The position numbers and the translations under genes were made by a program. From Episyrphus balteatus (Eukaryota > Arthropoda > Insecta > Diptera > Syrphidae), in assembly GCF_945859705.1 (NCBI RefSeq), contig NC_079135.1, positions 38,303,679 to 38,367,678 of the forward strand: a stretch of DNA of 64,000 nt, in the 5' to 3' direction. Positions 37,001 through 47,518 of this stretch are shown here, piece by piece (the stretch's first letter is position 1; every line of letters starts with the position of its first letter). Below the pieces are notes generated by a model, which saw only the letters and a list, made by a program, of their open reading frames with translations, was not told the DNA's origin and ran no database searches.

Positions 37001-40000
37001 ATTCCGGAGTCCCGGACGACCAAACGAAAACGCTATAAAATTTATGTATAAAAAAAAAGCTTAAAAGAAAAAAAATGTGTTGATCCGATTTTTCAAAAAT
37101 AAAAAAATTAATAATTTTTTTTTAATCGAAAAAATTTCTTCATTTTGATAAGATAACTAAAGAATTTTCTTCAAAAATTTTCGTTTAAATGGGTTATGTT
37201 GTTTACGAGAAAATCAGACAAGAAAAACATTTTATGATAGGTACCGTTAAAAACGGTCTAAAAAGTAATGTTTGTTTGCCAGTGTACATTTTTTTTATTA
37301 ATCAAAATCATTAGCGCTGTTTTTAAGAAAAACAACCTTTTCCAACAGACAGACAGAATTACTGGACCCATTTTTTCGCAATTTCTATAGTCGTAATGTC
37401 ATGTCTGATTATTCTCTCGAGTTCGATTTTTTACATGTTATAAAATGGGCTTTAGGTTTATTTAACCAATTATATTTTTGTCACGACGCACGTTTCGTTC
37501 ATGTCTATGCTATCACCTGAAAAGTATATTTTTATCACAACGTTTCATGTCTAGTCCATCACCTGATGATGTTCATAGACATGAACGAAATGTCGTGACT
37601 AAACTATATTTTCCTTATTTAACAACACATACAATCATCCATAAAAGCCCATCAACACAACGGGTCGAATGCAATTAAAATGAGCTTAAGCTCTTACCCC
37701 ACTTTTCAGTAAATTTTCTTGAGATCTATCTTATTCTCTTGAGATAGATCTCTAGAAAGTGTACTGAAAAGTGAGATAGAGCTTAAGCTCATTCTTTTTG
37801 CATATGAGCCAACATGTTCACTTGTAGAAATCTGAAATAGAGTGTAGACTATGAATTCCGCTTTTAACCATTATGTCAAAAAATAGGCCCAAGCTACTTG
37901 CTTCACTTCTTTATTGTTTGAATATTTCTTCCCAAGAAGGTCCTTTTCCATCTTTTGGAGTAAATAATAACCGGGGAGATCTTCTCAGGGTATTTTTCAG
38001 TAAAATTAAGATGATGATTATCTTTACTTCTGGAACTTCACTTGTGGTTCAAGATTAAAAACCCTCATCTTGATATCACATTTCATTTTTGAAGTCTTAG
38101 ATAAAGTTTGAAATAATTTATTCACGTGTCGATGGAAAACACTCGGTGTAACTCATGATGGATATGAAGCGCTGTGCTGATCAAGAGAGATGTGAGAGAC
38201 TTCTTAGAGATTTCTTTGACCGCTGCGCTGATGCCAATTTATTCAACCAGCACATTTCACGAAAGTATTTCATACACGAGTTTATTGTTCGAAGTGAACA
38301 GTTCCTATTGACATTCTTTAGAATTTGTACATCATAACATTTCTTTTCCTTCTCTCATGAAGTTCTCTATCATAAAATGTTTCAAAATAAATTAATTTAA
38401 AAAGTTCTTAAATGCTTGTATGTCTAGCAAATTAGCGATTGTGTATTCTTTCAAGTTGGTCGTTTTATCATAAAAGTAAATAATAATTTTTACACAGATG
38501 TTGCATACAACGATCGAGCTCGAAAATACATTATATATGTAATAGGGTGGGTCAAAAAAATCGAAATTCTTTTTTTTGAATTGGTACTCCGAAAAATCGA
38601 TTGCTAGACCCCTCTAGAATATACACACCAAATATGAGCTCTTTATATTAATGGGAAGGTCCTCCGCTTCGCAATTTTCCATTTTTACATCAAGCTTCTA
38701 CTAAAAAAATATAATTTTTTTATTAATTGACTTTTTAGCAAATTTCTTTTCATATTCTTGTAGGAAATTGAACGCTCTACAAAAAAGGCCCTATACACTT
38801 TTTTCGTTTATCTAACCGTTGAATAGATATTTGAGGGCCAAAAATCGAGAAAATCTTTAAAAATTCGTTTTTTGTTCTTAATTTTGTAACAAATTGAAAA
38901 ATTATAATGATCAAACGCGCAAGACATATTCTTGTTGGAAATCGATTGCTCCACAAAAAAGGTCTTATTAACTTTTTTCATTAATCTAACCATTCTAAAG
39001 ATATTCGAGGTCAAAGTTAAAAAAAAATATAAAAACATTTTATATTTTTAAACAATTTCTAATTCACTGAAACTTCATTATTTTCAAATTAGCAAGATAT
39101 ATGCTTGTAGGGGCTTAAACGTTCTACAAAAAATTCCTTGGAATGAAATTGATTGCTTTAACCGTTTAGAAGATATTCGAATCCAAATCGCAATGCATAC
39201 GGGTCATAAGAAAACTATTGAAATCAGTGAGCATTGGTTTGGATACGAATATCTTCTAAACGGTTAAAGCAATCAATTTCATTCCAAGGAATTTTTTGTA
39301 GAACGTTTAAGCCCCTACAAGAATATATCTTGCTAATTTGAAAATAATGAAGTTTCAGTGAATTAGAAATTTTTTAAAAATATAAAATGTTTTTATTTTT
39401 TTTTTTAACTTTGACCTCGAATATCTTTAGAATGGTTAGATTAATGAAAAAAGTTAATAAGACCTTTTTTGTGGAGCAATCAATTTCCAACAAGAATATG
39501 TCTTGCGCGTTTGATCATTATAATTTTTCAATTTGTTACAAAATTAAGAACAAAAAACGAATTTTTAAAGATTTTCTCGATTTTTGGACCTCAAATATCT
39601 ATTCAACGGTTAGATAAACGAAAAAAGTGTATAAGGCCTTTTTTGTAGAGCGTTCAATTTTCTACAAGAATATGAAAAGAAATTTGCTAAAAAGTTAATT
39701 AATAAAAAAATTATTTTTTTTTAGTAGAAGCTTGATGTAAAAATGGAAAATTGCAAAGCGGAGGACCTTCCCATTAATATAAAGAGCTCATATTTGGTGT
39801 GTATATTCTAGAGGGGTCTAGCAATCGATTTTTCGGAGTACCAAATCAAAAAAAAAATTTTCGATTTTTTTGACCCACCCTAATATGTAATGTATGTTTG
39901 TTAATTATACTTTAGCTGTATCGATCAATTATATTTCATCAGTGTTTTATTTTGTTACCTTTTAAAGACAAATAACTTATGTACATGTCATAAAAACAAT

Positions 40001-41863
40001 CTATCAACAAAGATTTATGAGTTGATAGAAAAAATATGTATGCATTTGTTTTGCTTGTATTTGCACTTTGATCAATAATAAATGTTTTATTTTTTTAAAG
40101 CTGAAATAACAAATATTTTTTTAATATGATTAATCCTCAACGAAATAGGTATGAGAAGTAAAAGGTGCATTTTTAGGGTTATCAGTTGTCGTCGGTTATT
40201 AAATTAAATTAAATAAAAACAAAAATTAAGGTTGACTTAAGAGTTTTGCAAATAATTTGATTTGATTTACAATTTTAAAATAATGTAGCTACAATGAGTT
40301 TTTTAGACGACTAATGTGTTTATAGGCGTGTTTTTTCTACAACTCAGTAGCTACTCATTTTTTTTATTTTATTCGAAAAACAATAAAAACAAATACTTAC
40401 TTGTGTAATTTTTATTATTGTTTTGCGAATAAAATCAAAAATGAGTAGCAACTGAGTAAAAGAAAAAACACGCCTTATATATATAAACATTGCTGGTAAA
40501 ATGGATCATTAAAGTTTTGGCACAGTAAAACTTCTTTTGAAATCTAAAAATTCAAAACTTAAGTTCATGGCCGATGTTGATCGCGGCCATTCTGGCGGCC
40601 AAGTAGCAAGATTAGAGAAAATATAGGTTATATGGCTTTAAGCTACTAAACTAACATACATAACTTAAATACAAATATTTAAATACTTATACACGACATT
40701 TGTCCACATAAAAGAATTATTGTAGTATTAAATTGAGACTCACTCAAATTGGTAGTACCATCATATTCCAGTGCGATTGGTTCTTTTTGTTTTCTTGTCT
40801 AATTTGGATCACTACATCCCCTTTATGATTTTACACTTATGACATTTTATCAAAATCAAAAATTTATTTTAACGTATTTTTCACAGAGCATATTATTTAT
40901 GATTTATTTTTTTATAGCAAACTCCAGTGCTTTTATCCGGTAACGAAGCTCAAAAAAAGAAGTACCTTGGCAGACTTCTTGAAGAACCTTTGGTGGCAGC
41001 ATACTGTGTTACAGAGCCAGGTGCTGGCTCAGATGTTAACGGAGTCAGAACAAAAGCAGTCAAGAAAGGCGATGAATATATTCTGAATGGACAAAAAATG
41101 TGGATCACCAACGGTGGTGTCGCCAATTGGTATTTCGTTTTAGCCCGCACAAATCCTGACCCAAAAGCACCCGCAAGCAAAGCATTTACAGGATTTATTG
41201 TAGAGCGTGATACCCCCGGATTAACTCCAGGTCGTAAAGAACAAAATATGGGTCAAAGAGCTTCAGACACACGTGGAATCACTTTTGAGGATGTAAGAGT
41301 ACCAAAAGAGAATGTCTTGATTGGCGAAGGTGCAGGATTTAAAATTGCGATGGGAACTTTTGATAAAACTCGTCCACCAGTTGCTGCCGGAGCTGTTGGT
41401 TTGGCACAACGTTGTATGGATGAAGCACTCAAGTATGCTTTGGAAAGGAAAACATTTGGCGTGCCAATTGCTCATCATCAAGCAATTTCTTTCATCTTGG
41501 CCGATATGGCTATTGGTGTTGAGACTGCAAGGCTTGCTTATCAACTCTCTGCATGGGAAGTTGATCAAGGTATGAGATTATTTCTTTTGAACAATTTAAT
41601 TTTTTTAATGAATCGATTGGTTTTTGTCAGGTCGCCGCAACAGTTACTATGCCTCGATTGCCAAGTGTCACGCCGCTGATATGGTTAACAAAGTAGCATC
41701 TGATGCTGTTCAAGTTTTTGGTGGTAATGGCTTCAATAGCGAATACCCAGTTGAAAAACTTATGCGAGATGCCAAGATTTATCAAATCTATGAAGGTACT
41801 TCACAAATCCAACGACTGATTATATCGAGAAACATGCTCGAAAAGGCTAAGGAGAGTGCTTAG
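34020..41863 (+). CDS. Mcad: Medium-chain acyl-CoA dehydrogenase, mitochondrial (4 exons: 34020-34037, 34100-34432, 40918-41569, 41631-41863)
   Basis: The FAD enzyme of mitochondrial beta-oxidation converts medium-chain acyl-CoA to trans-2-enoyl-CoA and passes electrons to ETF. The joined exons give 411 codons, the usual length (human ACADM 421). Exon 1 encodes only MAFLNK; joining at GT/AG 34038/34099 yields a basic, acid-free presequence (MAFLNKFLSPTLRYTAIRSY) typical of matrix import. Visible motifs are YCVTEPGAGSDV at residues 146-157, MWITNGG at 178-184 (flavin and substrate region), ERKTFG in the C-terminal helical domain, and IYEGTSQIQRL, whose Glu389 corresponds to the catalytic base of MCAD. 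All junctions are GT-AG and frame-preserving. Introns are 62, 6485 and 61 bases; the long one carries several inserted elements. I see no disabling change. SCAD-type paralogues are less likely given the overall match to ACADM. Confidence 0.95.
35224..35586. mobile_element. MITE in Mcad intron 2, AGCT-end family, 363 bp
   Basis: The left end AGCTTTGTTGCTTTGGGA and right end (complement AGCTGCGTTCCTTTGGGA) are flanked by ATT on both sides (35221-35223, 35587-35589). Subterminal ATTTATCTAC and TAGTACTTAAA match the 137-bp relative at 58900-59036. Confidence 0.7.
36576..37035. mobile_element. MITE in Mcad intron 2, TAGCGTTTTCG ends, 460 bp
   Basis: The inverted ends TAGCGTTTTCGTTTGG and CCAAACGAAAACGCTA are flanked by TAA (36573-36575 and 37036-37038). 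A 3-bp TAA duplication fits the PIF/Harbinger group, though the termini alone do not prove it. The interior is related, in reverse orientation, to the flanks of the 57165-59208 element (GTTTCAGAATCGTTCGG and GCACTCAATGAC words). Confidence 0.7.
37206..37437 (-). repeat. CTGTC-family repeat fragment (copy 3)
   Basis: On the minus strand it contains TCGAACTCGAGA, ATCAGACATGAC, a short CTGTCTGT remnant and GGTACCTATCAT, in the same order as the 3598 copy. It lies inside Mcad intron 2. Confidence 0.55.
37480..37610 (+). other. Hammerhead-like motif (copy 2) with an inverted partner
   Basis: CTGATGA at 37563-37569, one base, stem GTTCAT/ATGAAC (37571-37576 with 37581-37586), GAAA at 37587-37590, then TGTCGTGAC. 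An inverted partner near 37481-37525 carries GTTTCGTTCATGTCTATG, so the region is also a weak palindrome. The stem differs from the 22617 copy at every pair while the constant parts are kept. Confidence 0.3.
37679..37793. mobile_element. Short palindromic MITE in Mcad intron 2, 115 bp
   Basis: The ends AATGAGCTTAAGCTC and GAGCTTAAGCTCATT are each themselves palindromic around AGCTTAAGCT. Inner arms CACTTTTCAGTA and ACTGAAAAGTG also pair. No clear target duplication. Confidence 0.6.
38543..39882. mobile_element. Giant hAT-like fold-back in Mcad intron 2, 1.34 kb
   Basis: The ends TAGGGTGGGTC and GACCCACCCTA are flanked by a perfect 8-base duplication ATATGTAA (38535-38542, 39883-39890). The two ~645-bp arms (38543-39187 and 39238-39882) are near-identical inverted copies around a ~50-base loop; two 76-codon frames in the arms are mirror images differing at two residues. 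Such arm identity implies recent formation or continuing arm-to-arm correction. No transposase is encoded. It is in intron 2, so the Mcad pre-mRNA would contain a ~645-bp duplex. Confidence 0.9.
40325..40474. mobile_element. MITE in Mcad intron 2, 150 bp, 5-bp duplication
   Basis: The inverted ends GGCGTGTTTTTTC and GAAAAAACACGCC, continuing into ACTCAGTAGCTACTCATTTTT-like arms, are flanked by TTATA at 40320-40324 and 40475-40479. Confidence 0.75.
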
Positions 41864-41945
41864 TGATATTATTAAGTTGAAGCAAAAGATAATTCTCGTT
41901 AACTCACTGTGCAGTGCATGTGCCTTAAATTTTTTTTTTATAATC

Positions 41946-41951
41946 AATAAA
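41946..41951 (+). terminator. Mcad: Poly(A) signal of Mcad
   Basis: AATAAA lies 83 bases after the Mcad stop codon, in an AT-rich 3' flank. Cleavage site not determined. Confidence 0.6.
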
Positions 41952-42984
41952 TATACATATTTTCCCAGAATAGTTGTTTTTGTAAAAACAGAAAAAAATC
42001 AAAATGTTTGATGAACGAGGCAAGAAATGATTTAAGAAAATATTAAAAAACTTACAAATTTTAAATTCCATATCAAGGATGTAAAGGCGGTAATATTATT
42101 GATCCAATAGTGTAAACAAAATGAATTATCATCACTGTTTTTGTAGTCAATTAAAAAAAAAAAACAATCAAGAATCAAATCACAACAATCAACATCAAGA
42201 CCCATAAATTCATATATTTTGCATACATTTTCATCAATCAACTTTCAATTTCAAGAAATTTCAATGAACTCCAATAACAAGAAATCAATTTTTTTATTTG
42301 ACGAGATGATTTGAGGTGAGTCTAAATTCAATTTTTCTTTTTCCCTCTTGAGAAAAACCAAAAAAATCTCTCAATTATAATAAGCTCTCTTTGATTCACC
42401 AAATATTGTTTACCTCAAATTCATATAGAGGAAAGAATATTTTACAAGCTAAACTGTCATTTAAATTGTTCCTTACCAGTTACAAGTTTGAATAGAATTG
42501 AATAGCTTATAGCTCGAATTGCTTAAAGTAGTTGGGGCTGACACATAAACTTCTTGGTACGTTTCTTTGACCGAAAGAAATTAAGTCAAATGAATGGTGA
42601 CTCCTCATAAGTTCCCAATCCATAAGAAAGGACATGACCTTAACATTGTCAACTACTTATAGCTTAAATATGTATGTCTTCATAACATGAATTATAAATT
42701 GTGTTCGTTTATTTTGTGTGACCACCTAAAACTTTTCCCAATGACTTGATCGGCAAATATTAATATTTATCAAAAAAAAAAAAAAAAACAAGAAATTAAA
42801 ATTGATAATCCGGCGATATAGAACCACGTTGCAAATTGGAATCTTCGCCGAACTCTTACGTTTTTGCAGTATGGCCACAAAATCCCGACAAAGATTATCA
42901 CTATGTCAGCTCCTTAATCTTCTTCTCCCTTATCGATGACAGTCATGATCTCGAATGGGATCACAGCTCTACCACTTAACTGCT
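41952..42984. other. Intergenic DNA downstream of Mcad
   Basis: AT-rich with no gene. The last ~110 bases, on the minus strand, may still belong to the non-LTR fragment that follows. Confidence 0.45.
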
Positions 42985-43735
42985 TCACTCTACGGCTCCA
43001 CATGTGGGGTTCGCCGTTTTGACCTCAGGAAACGTCGGCAGGCCTCCCTGTTTTGAATGGTTCCACATGTCTAAGGCCAACTGAATGCAGTTGTCGTTGC
43101 ACTTGTCTTCTCCATGAGTTCTTAGGCCTGTCTCTTCTTCGCGATTGCGTTGGAACTGGGTTCTCCGGGTTTCTTCTTTGTACATGACAGTATTAGCGGT
43201 ATTTTATCCAAGACGGTATTTTTGACGTGAAGGCTTCCTCGGATTTTCTTGCTTCTGATTCGATCAAGCTTTGTTACTCCTGCTGTCATGCGCAGCATCT
43301 TCATCTCAGCTGCTGTCAATTTACTCTCATAAGTTTTGTACATTGTCCAATATTGTGAACCGTATGTAAGTGCTGAGCGAACAACTGTAGTATAGAGCTT
43401 TCTTTCAGTTTAGGGGGCATTTTTCGATCACAAAAGATGGCAGAGTTTTCTCGCCACTTCATCCACCCTAAAATTATGATGAAGTCATCACAAATAGCCT
43501 TGTTGTTGACCATAAATCCAAGATATTTGAACTTTTCACACTTGGGAAGAATTGTTCCATTCAGGTAGATGTCCGAAATATGGCCGTCTGGGTCAGAAAA
43601 TAAAAAGCATAGATATTCTGTCTTTTTCGCGCTAATGCGATATCCACTTCCTTCCAAAACATCCACCCATACATCAAGTGCTCAATGGCAAAGAATATCA
43701 AAGAAGCACTCTTTGGAAATCCCCATACATAGTGT
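42985..43735 (-). mobile_element. Non-LTR retrotransposon fragment, 3' part of reverse transcriptase
   Basis: Three overlapping minus-strand frames, shifted relative to each other, read in order as the end of a LINE-type polymerase. First KKTEYLCFLFSD, then KFKYLGFMVNNKA and GWMKWRENSAIFCDRKMPPKLK (43316-43735). Then YESKLTAAEMKMLRMTAGVTKLDRIR (43122-43343), then RTHGEDKCN and PHMWSR-like remnants. This matches the KTEYL, KYLGS and AEMRMLRW-SGVTR-DRIRN series of insect non-LTR elements. Frameshifts and stops mean it is dead; the N-terminal endonuclease and the palm motif are missing. Confidence 0.85.
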
Positions 43736-44150
43736 TGAATGAAAGAATTTCAATTTTAATGCAAACATATTTTTTGCATTTATTTGGCGTACCTGTTCCT
43801 GGTGAAAATATGACTAAAAAATGAAAATCAAGTAGCAGTAGCTTTAAGAACAACAGTACTCAGGACGAATACGACTTGTGCATTTTACTCCTAAGCTCAT
43901 TCATCTATTAAAAACAAAAACTTAATTCAAAAGGAGCATAAAAGAAACTAAAGAAAAGTATTTTATTTTCATGTTTAACATTTAGAAACAATGTTATAAG
44001 TATTGTCTATCTATCATCATACAAACAAAACTTCCTCCATTTCATAGTCAGTTTGAATGTGGAATCCGTCTAGGCAATAGGTTTTCGTCATCACGTTTCC
44101 AATTTCCAGCGATATTGGATCCCATCCTTCTTTTTCACATTTGTGTTTAT

Positions 44151-44321
44151 TAGAGTGATCCTTATTTTACTTTTTTGCGAAAATTGAGTGCGACGCCCTC
44201 TAGATTGGTTCCAAATCAGGGAAAAAAACCCTAATTTATTGAAATTTTTATATCTAATCTTTCCTGGCCTGGAATTAATCTAGGAGGAGTCCCCAATTTT
44301 TTTTTCCCAAGGACCACCCTA
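44151..44321. mobile_element. hAT-like MITE, 171 bp, in the decayed tail of gene copy 1
   Basis: The ends TAGAGTGATCC and (complement) TAGGGTGGTCC are flanked by GTGTTTAT (44143-44150) and ATGTTTAT (44322-44329), 7/8 identical. Copies 2 and 3 of the gene have the uninterrupted site, so this insertion is specific to copy 1. Confidence 0.85.
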
Positions 44322-44435
44322 ATGTTTATACTCTCGGTCTCGATACATACAAGTAATGTCCAATTTTTTACAAAAACATATTTTCTGATATCCCTTTGCA
44401 GCATTTATGGGCGGAATAATTTTAAATGTGCTCAT

Positions 44436-45690
44436 TTATGACTTAGCGGTCTTTTTTTTGTTATGTGGTGGATGACGACCACGATTATCAGGTTTAGCAA
44501 CACCGAGATGAGAATTAGTGACACAGCTTCTAACCATTGAATCCGTTACATTGAGTGTAGCTAAGAAAAATTCGTTACAAACATGTACTTTATTATTGTC
44601 ATCATTGACTTTAGACAAATAGTAATGATAAGTAAATGCTCTTCTGCTGTTTTCCAATTTTGTCGTTGTTCTATTTTTCTCAGTTTTTTCTACATGGTCG
44701 ACAATATACTGTTTTTGTTGGTCATATGTATTCATTTGTCTAAAATTTTTGTAGATCAACTTGCGTTCATCTTCACTGAAACTGTCACATTCTCTGTGGT
44801 TTAGTTTTCCCCTGCACGGTACTGGAAGAAGTGGTCGACTTTTACGTAATTTACCATCACTTCCAACATACTCTACACCTCTGAGTCTATTCCTCGTTCG
44901 GATGTTTTTTTTCCAAAGTTGTGGATTCGATTCTAAGGGTTTTTTAGAGATTTTGTCAAGTTCAGTATAACCGAGTTCAGACTCAAAGAAAGCCTTTTTT
45001 ATCGTATGATCCGATTCATTAATTGTGGTTAAGAAAAACTCACGACAAACGTTAATCTTAATATTACTTGAAATAGTCAGGGAGTAGGAGAAGGTATAGC
45101 TCCTTCTGCTGCTGTCTAATTTTTTGGTTGTGCGCTTTTTATCACATTTCGTTACGTGATTTGCAATATATTGTTTTTTAAGTTCGTAGGAATCCAGTTC
45201 TGCAAACTTTTTGTATATCCACTCGCGTTCTTGTTCACTTATAGAAGCACAAGATGTGTGGCTGTCTTTTTCCCTGCATGGAGCTGGGAAGAGTTGCGGA
45301 CGGTCAAAGAGTTTGCCGTCTCGTTCAACATGATCTTCACTTCTGTGTCTCATGAAATTTCTGTTGTTTTTCTTCCAAAGGCTTAGATCTGATTGTTGGG
45401 CGGGTCCATTGTGTTTATCAATAGACTCATCGTCTACTTCGTTAATAATGTAAACACATTGGTCCGTCAATTCATGATTTTGATAGTTGTCCTCCATTTC
45501 CGTTTTAACTTTTGAAGTAAAGTTATTAGTTTAATTTAAATTAATTAAAATAAATGTATTAACCTTCTTCGGCAAGTGGTGCATAGAATGTAGGATTTTG
45601 ATGTTCATAATATTCCAGACCGATGTTTGTGCCATCGTTGAATGTTTCTTCTTTAATTGTAATTTCACTGTAATCGTCAGTACTTATCAT
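44436..45690 (-). CDS. Two-domain transposase-derived-like protein, copy 1, C-terminally truncated (exons 45690-45564 and 45508-44436)
   Basis: Exon 1 has ATG at 45690 and 127 coding bases ending GAAGAAG|GTTAAT. A 55-base intron follows (acceptor TTCAAAAG). Exon 2 runs to a stop at 44436, giving 399 codons. The protein has two related ~150-aa domains. Each starts LWKKN, then has a PCR-K or PCRGK cysteine, a DERK-IYK-F helix, a KQYI--HV segment, TT-KL--SRR--TY-Y, and ends V-C-EFFL-T-N. Relative to copy 2, a net -1 frameshift just after NK replaces the last ~70 residues by KKTAKS. The remaining codons survive only as decayed sequence down to 44101, split by the 44151-44321 MITE. It may be a shorter protein or a pseudogene. 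Domain 1 differs from copies 2 and 3 more than they do from each other, so this copy is the oldest branch. Confidence 0.7.
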
Positions 45691-46379
45691 TGTTGAAATG
45701 AAATTGTCTGATTTAAGTAAATTGAAACAGTGATCTGGAAAATATAGTCAAATTGATGGGTTTTGATTTGTTGGCGTTAGGCCAAAAAAATGAAAAAAAT
45801 TTGAGTACAAACCCTATTATTTCTTTATGGAGCAATTGTCTCAAAATTATGTTTTTTATACGAAATTAATGAGAATTGGGAGTTTATGCTTACTAAATCA
45901 AAATATGAATTAGTTGTTAAATGCCATCAAATATTTTCTACTGTCTAAATTATATGTCTGTTTGTTAATTTTTGAAAAATAGTAAATAAAACAATTGTTT
46001 GTCCATCTTTTTGGTGCAAGTGCACTGTATAAAACGTCAAATGTGACAGATATTTTTGTTTATTCTGATAAACAAATGCAGAATTAATAGTGCTGTTCAG
46101 TGATGTTGTTCTGGATAGTTAGGAATAGAAAAGTACATATTTGTTCAGTTTTAAACTGTTCTGTTTGCTGTTCAATGAAGCAGTTGTCTGTTCAATGTCG
46201 TTGGGCCTTACCAATAATGAATCGCTAAACACACGTTTAAGTATCGTCGGGTTAAATTTTACCGTCGCGTTAAATTGAGTGTATACTAATAATCAAATTA
46301 AACACGCGTTTAACTAATTGTGCTTCTATTACCAGATCTATTACATTTGTTGTCAAAATGACATCATTGAAGTGACATT

Positions 46380-47180
46380 AGGTCTGTTTGGGTACTGCCT
46401 AAAACAGAAATATTTCAACTTTTTTCAACTTTTTTAACCCAATTCCTGTTTGGGTACTCTGAAATTGTACATTTTTTCACAAAAAAGATGGCCGCGAGAG
46501 AGAAAAAAATTTCCCCTTCTTGCGAATTTCTGCCCAAAAAATTTCATCGAACAAAAATCTGAAATCTGTCAAAAGGTAGTGCTTTCTCTGTTTTTCTTTA
46601 TTTGTTCTTGTCGCACAACATAAAGAAAATAAACTACAAACATGGTGGCGTGGATTTTTTTCTTGTTTTTTTTTTTTTTATTTATTTCGTTTTAGTGATG
46701 TAATGCTCAAAACAAATTAATATTTTATGAACAAAATAATAAAAAAAATGTTTTAAAAATAAAACAAAGTGTTTTTAATATTATTCATTTCTTTTTTTTT
46801 TAATTTGTGTTTACATTTTTTAATAAACAAAACAAAGTACTAACATGGCGACGTAGCTATGTTTTGTGTTTTTATTTTTATTTTTTGTGTTTTAATGGTT
46901 AAGAAGTGCTTTATTTTATAAATGATTTATGAAAAAATGAATAAAAAAAAGTGTTTGTAAAACAAAACAAAATGTTTTGATATTTTTCCTTTCTTTATTT
47001 TTTTTTTCAATGGTGTTGTTGTTTACATTTTTGTTGTTGTAGAAAAAGTAGCAAAAAATTTTGTGCCAAAAGCGTTTGGGTACTTTTACACAATTTTTCT
47101 CTCTCTGAGAGAATTTCATCCCCACTCCTTAAAATTTGACAGGTTTCATATTTTTGTGCAAAAAGAACCCAAACAGACCT
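46380..47180. mobile_element. Nested inverted-repeat element, AGGTCTGTTTGGG ends, 801 bp
   Basis: The ends AGGTCTGTTTGGGTAC and (complement) AGGTCTGTTTGGGTTC are flanked by ATT on both sides (46377-46379, 47181-47183). An inner GGGTACT word occurs again near 46451 and as AGTACC-like complement near 47082. No coding sequence. Confidence 0.7.
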
Positions 47181-47378
47181 ATTTTATGCATGTAATGTAA
47201 TAATGAACACAAACATAACTACAAAATACCTACATATCTTCATATATTTTTATTTTGGTTGTAAAAGTTAAAAAATGGAGCCCAAGCAAGGAAGCCAAAA
47301 GTGCTTAAAAAAAAGTTCTTCTATCGTGTCGTGAAGTACGACGATGAAAATTTGCAGTTCTATTTCTTTTTAACTTTC

Positions 47379-47518
47379 TGAATACAATGGTGTAGCTGTG
47401 GCTTGTAGTACTGCCAAAATTTTACTGAGGGAAACAACAATGGCGTCAGCTGAGCAAAAAGTTGAGAATTCTTGAACTTGCGCTACAAGCTACAGCCACA
47501 GCTACACCATTGTATTCA
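47379..47518. mobile_element. Nested palindromic MITE, 140 bp
   Basis: The arms TGAATACAATGGTGTAGCTG and its complement CAGCTACACCATTGTATTCA are perfect and continue inward through TGGCTTGTAG/CTACAAGCTACAGCC. It lies inside the 46204-47868 element. Confidence 0.7.

Noticed and set aside
38808..39617. Two nearly identical 76-codon frames on opposite strands
   Set aside because: They are the two mirror arms of the 1.34-kb hairpin, not a divergent gene pair.
41263..41575. Open frames overlapping Mcad exon 3 in other frames
   Set aside because: They are shadows of the conserved Mcad coding frame.
46028..46036. TATAAAA as the TATA box of gene copy 1
   Set aside because: The motif reads TATAAAA on the plus strand, whereas the gene is on the minus strand; it is conserved in copies but its role is undecided.
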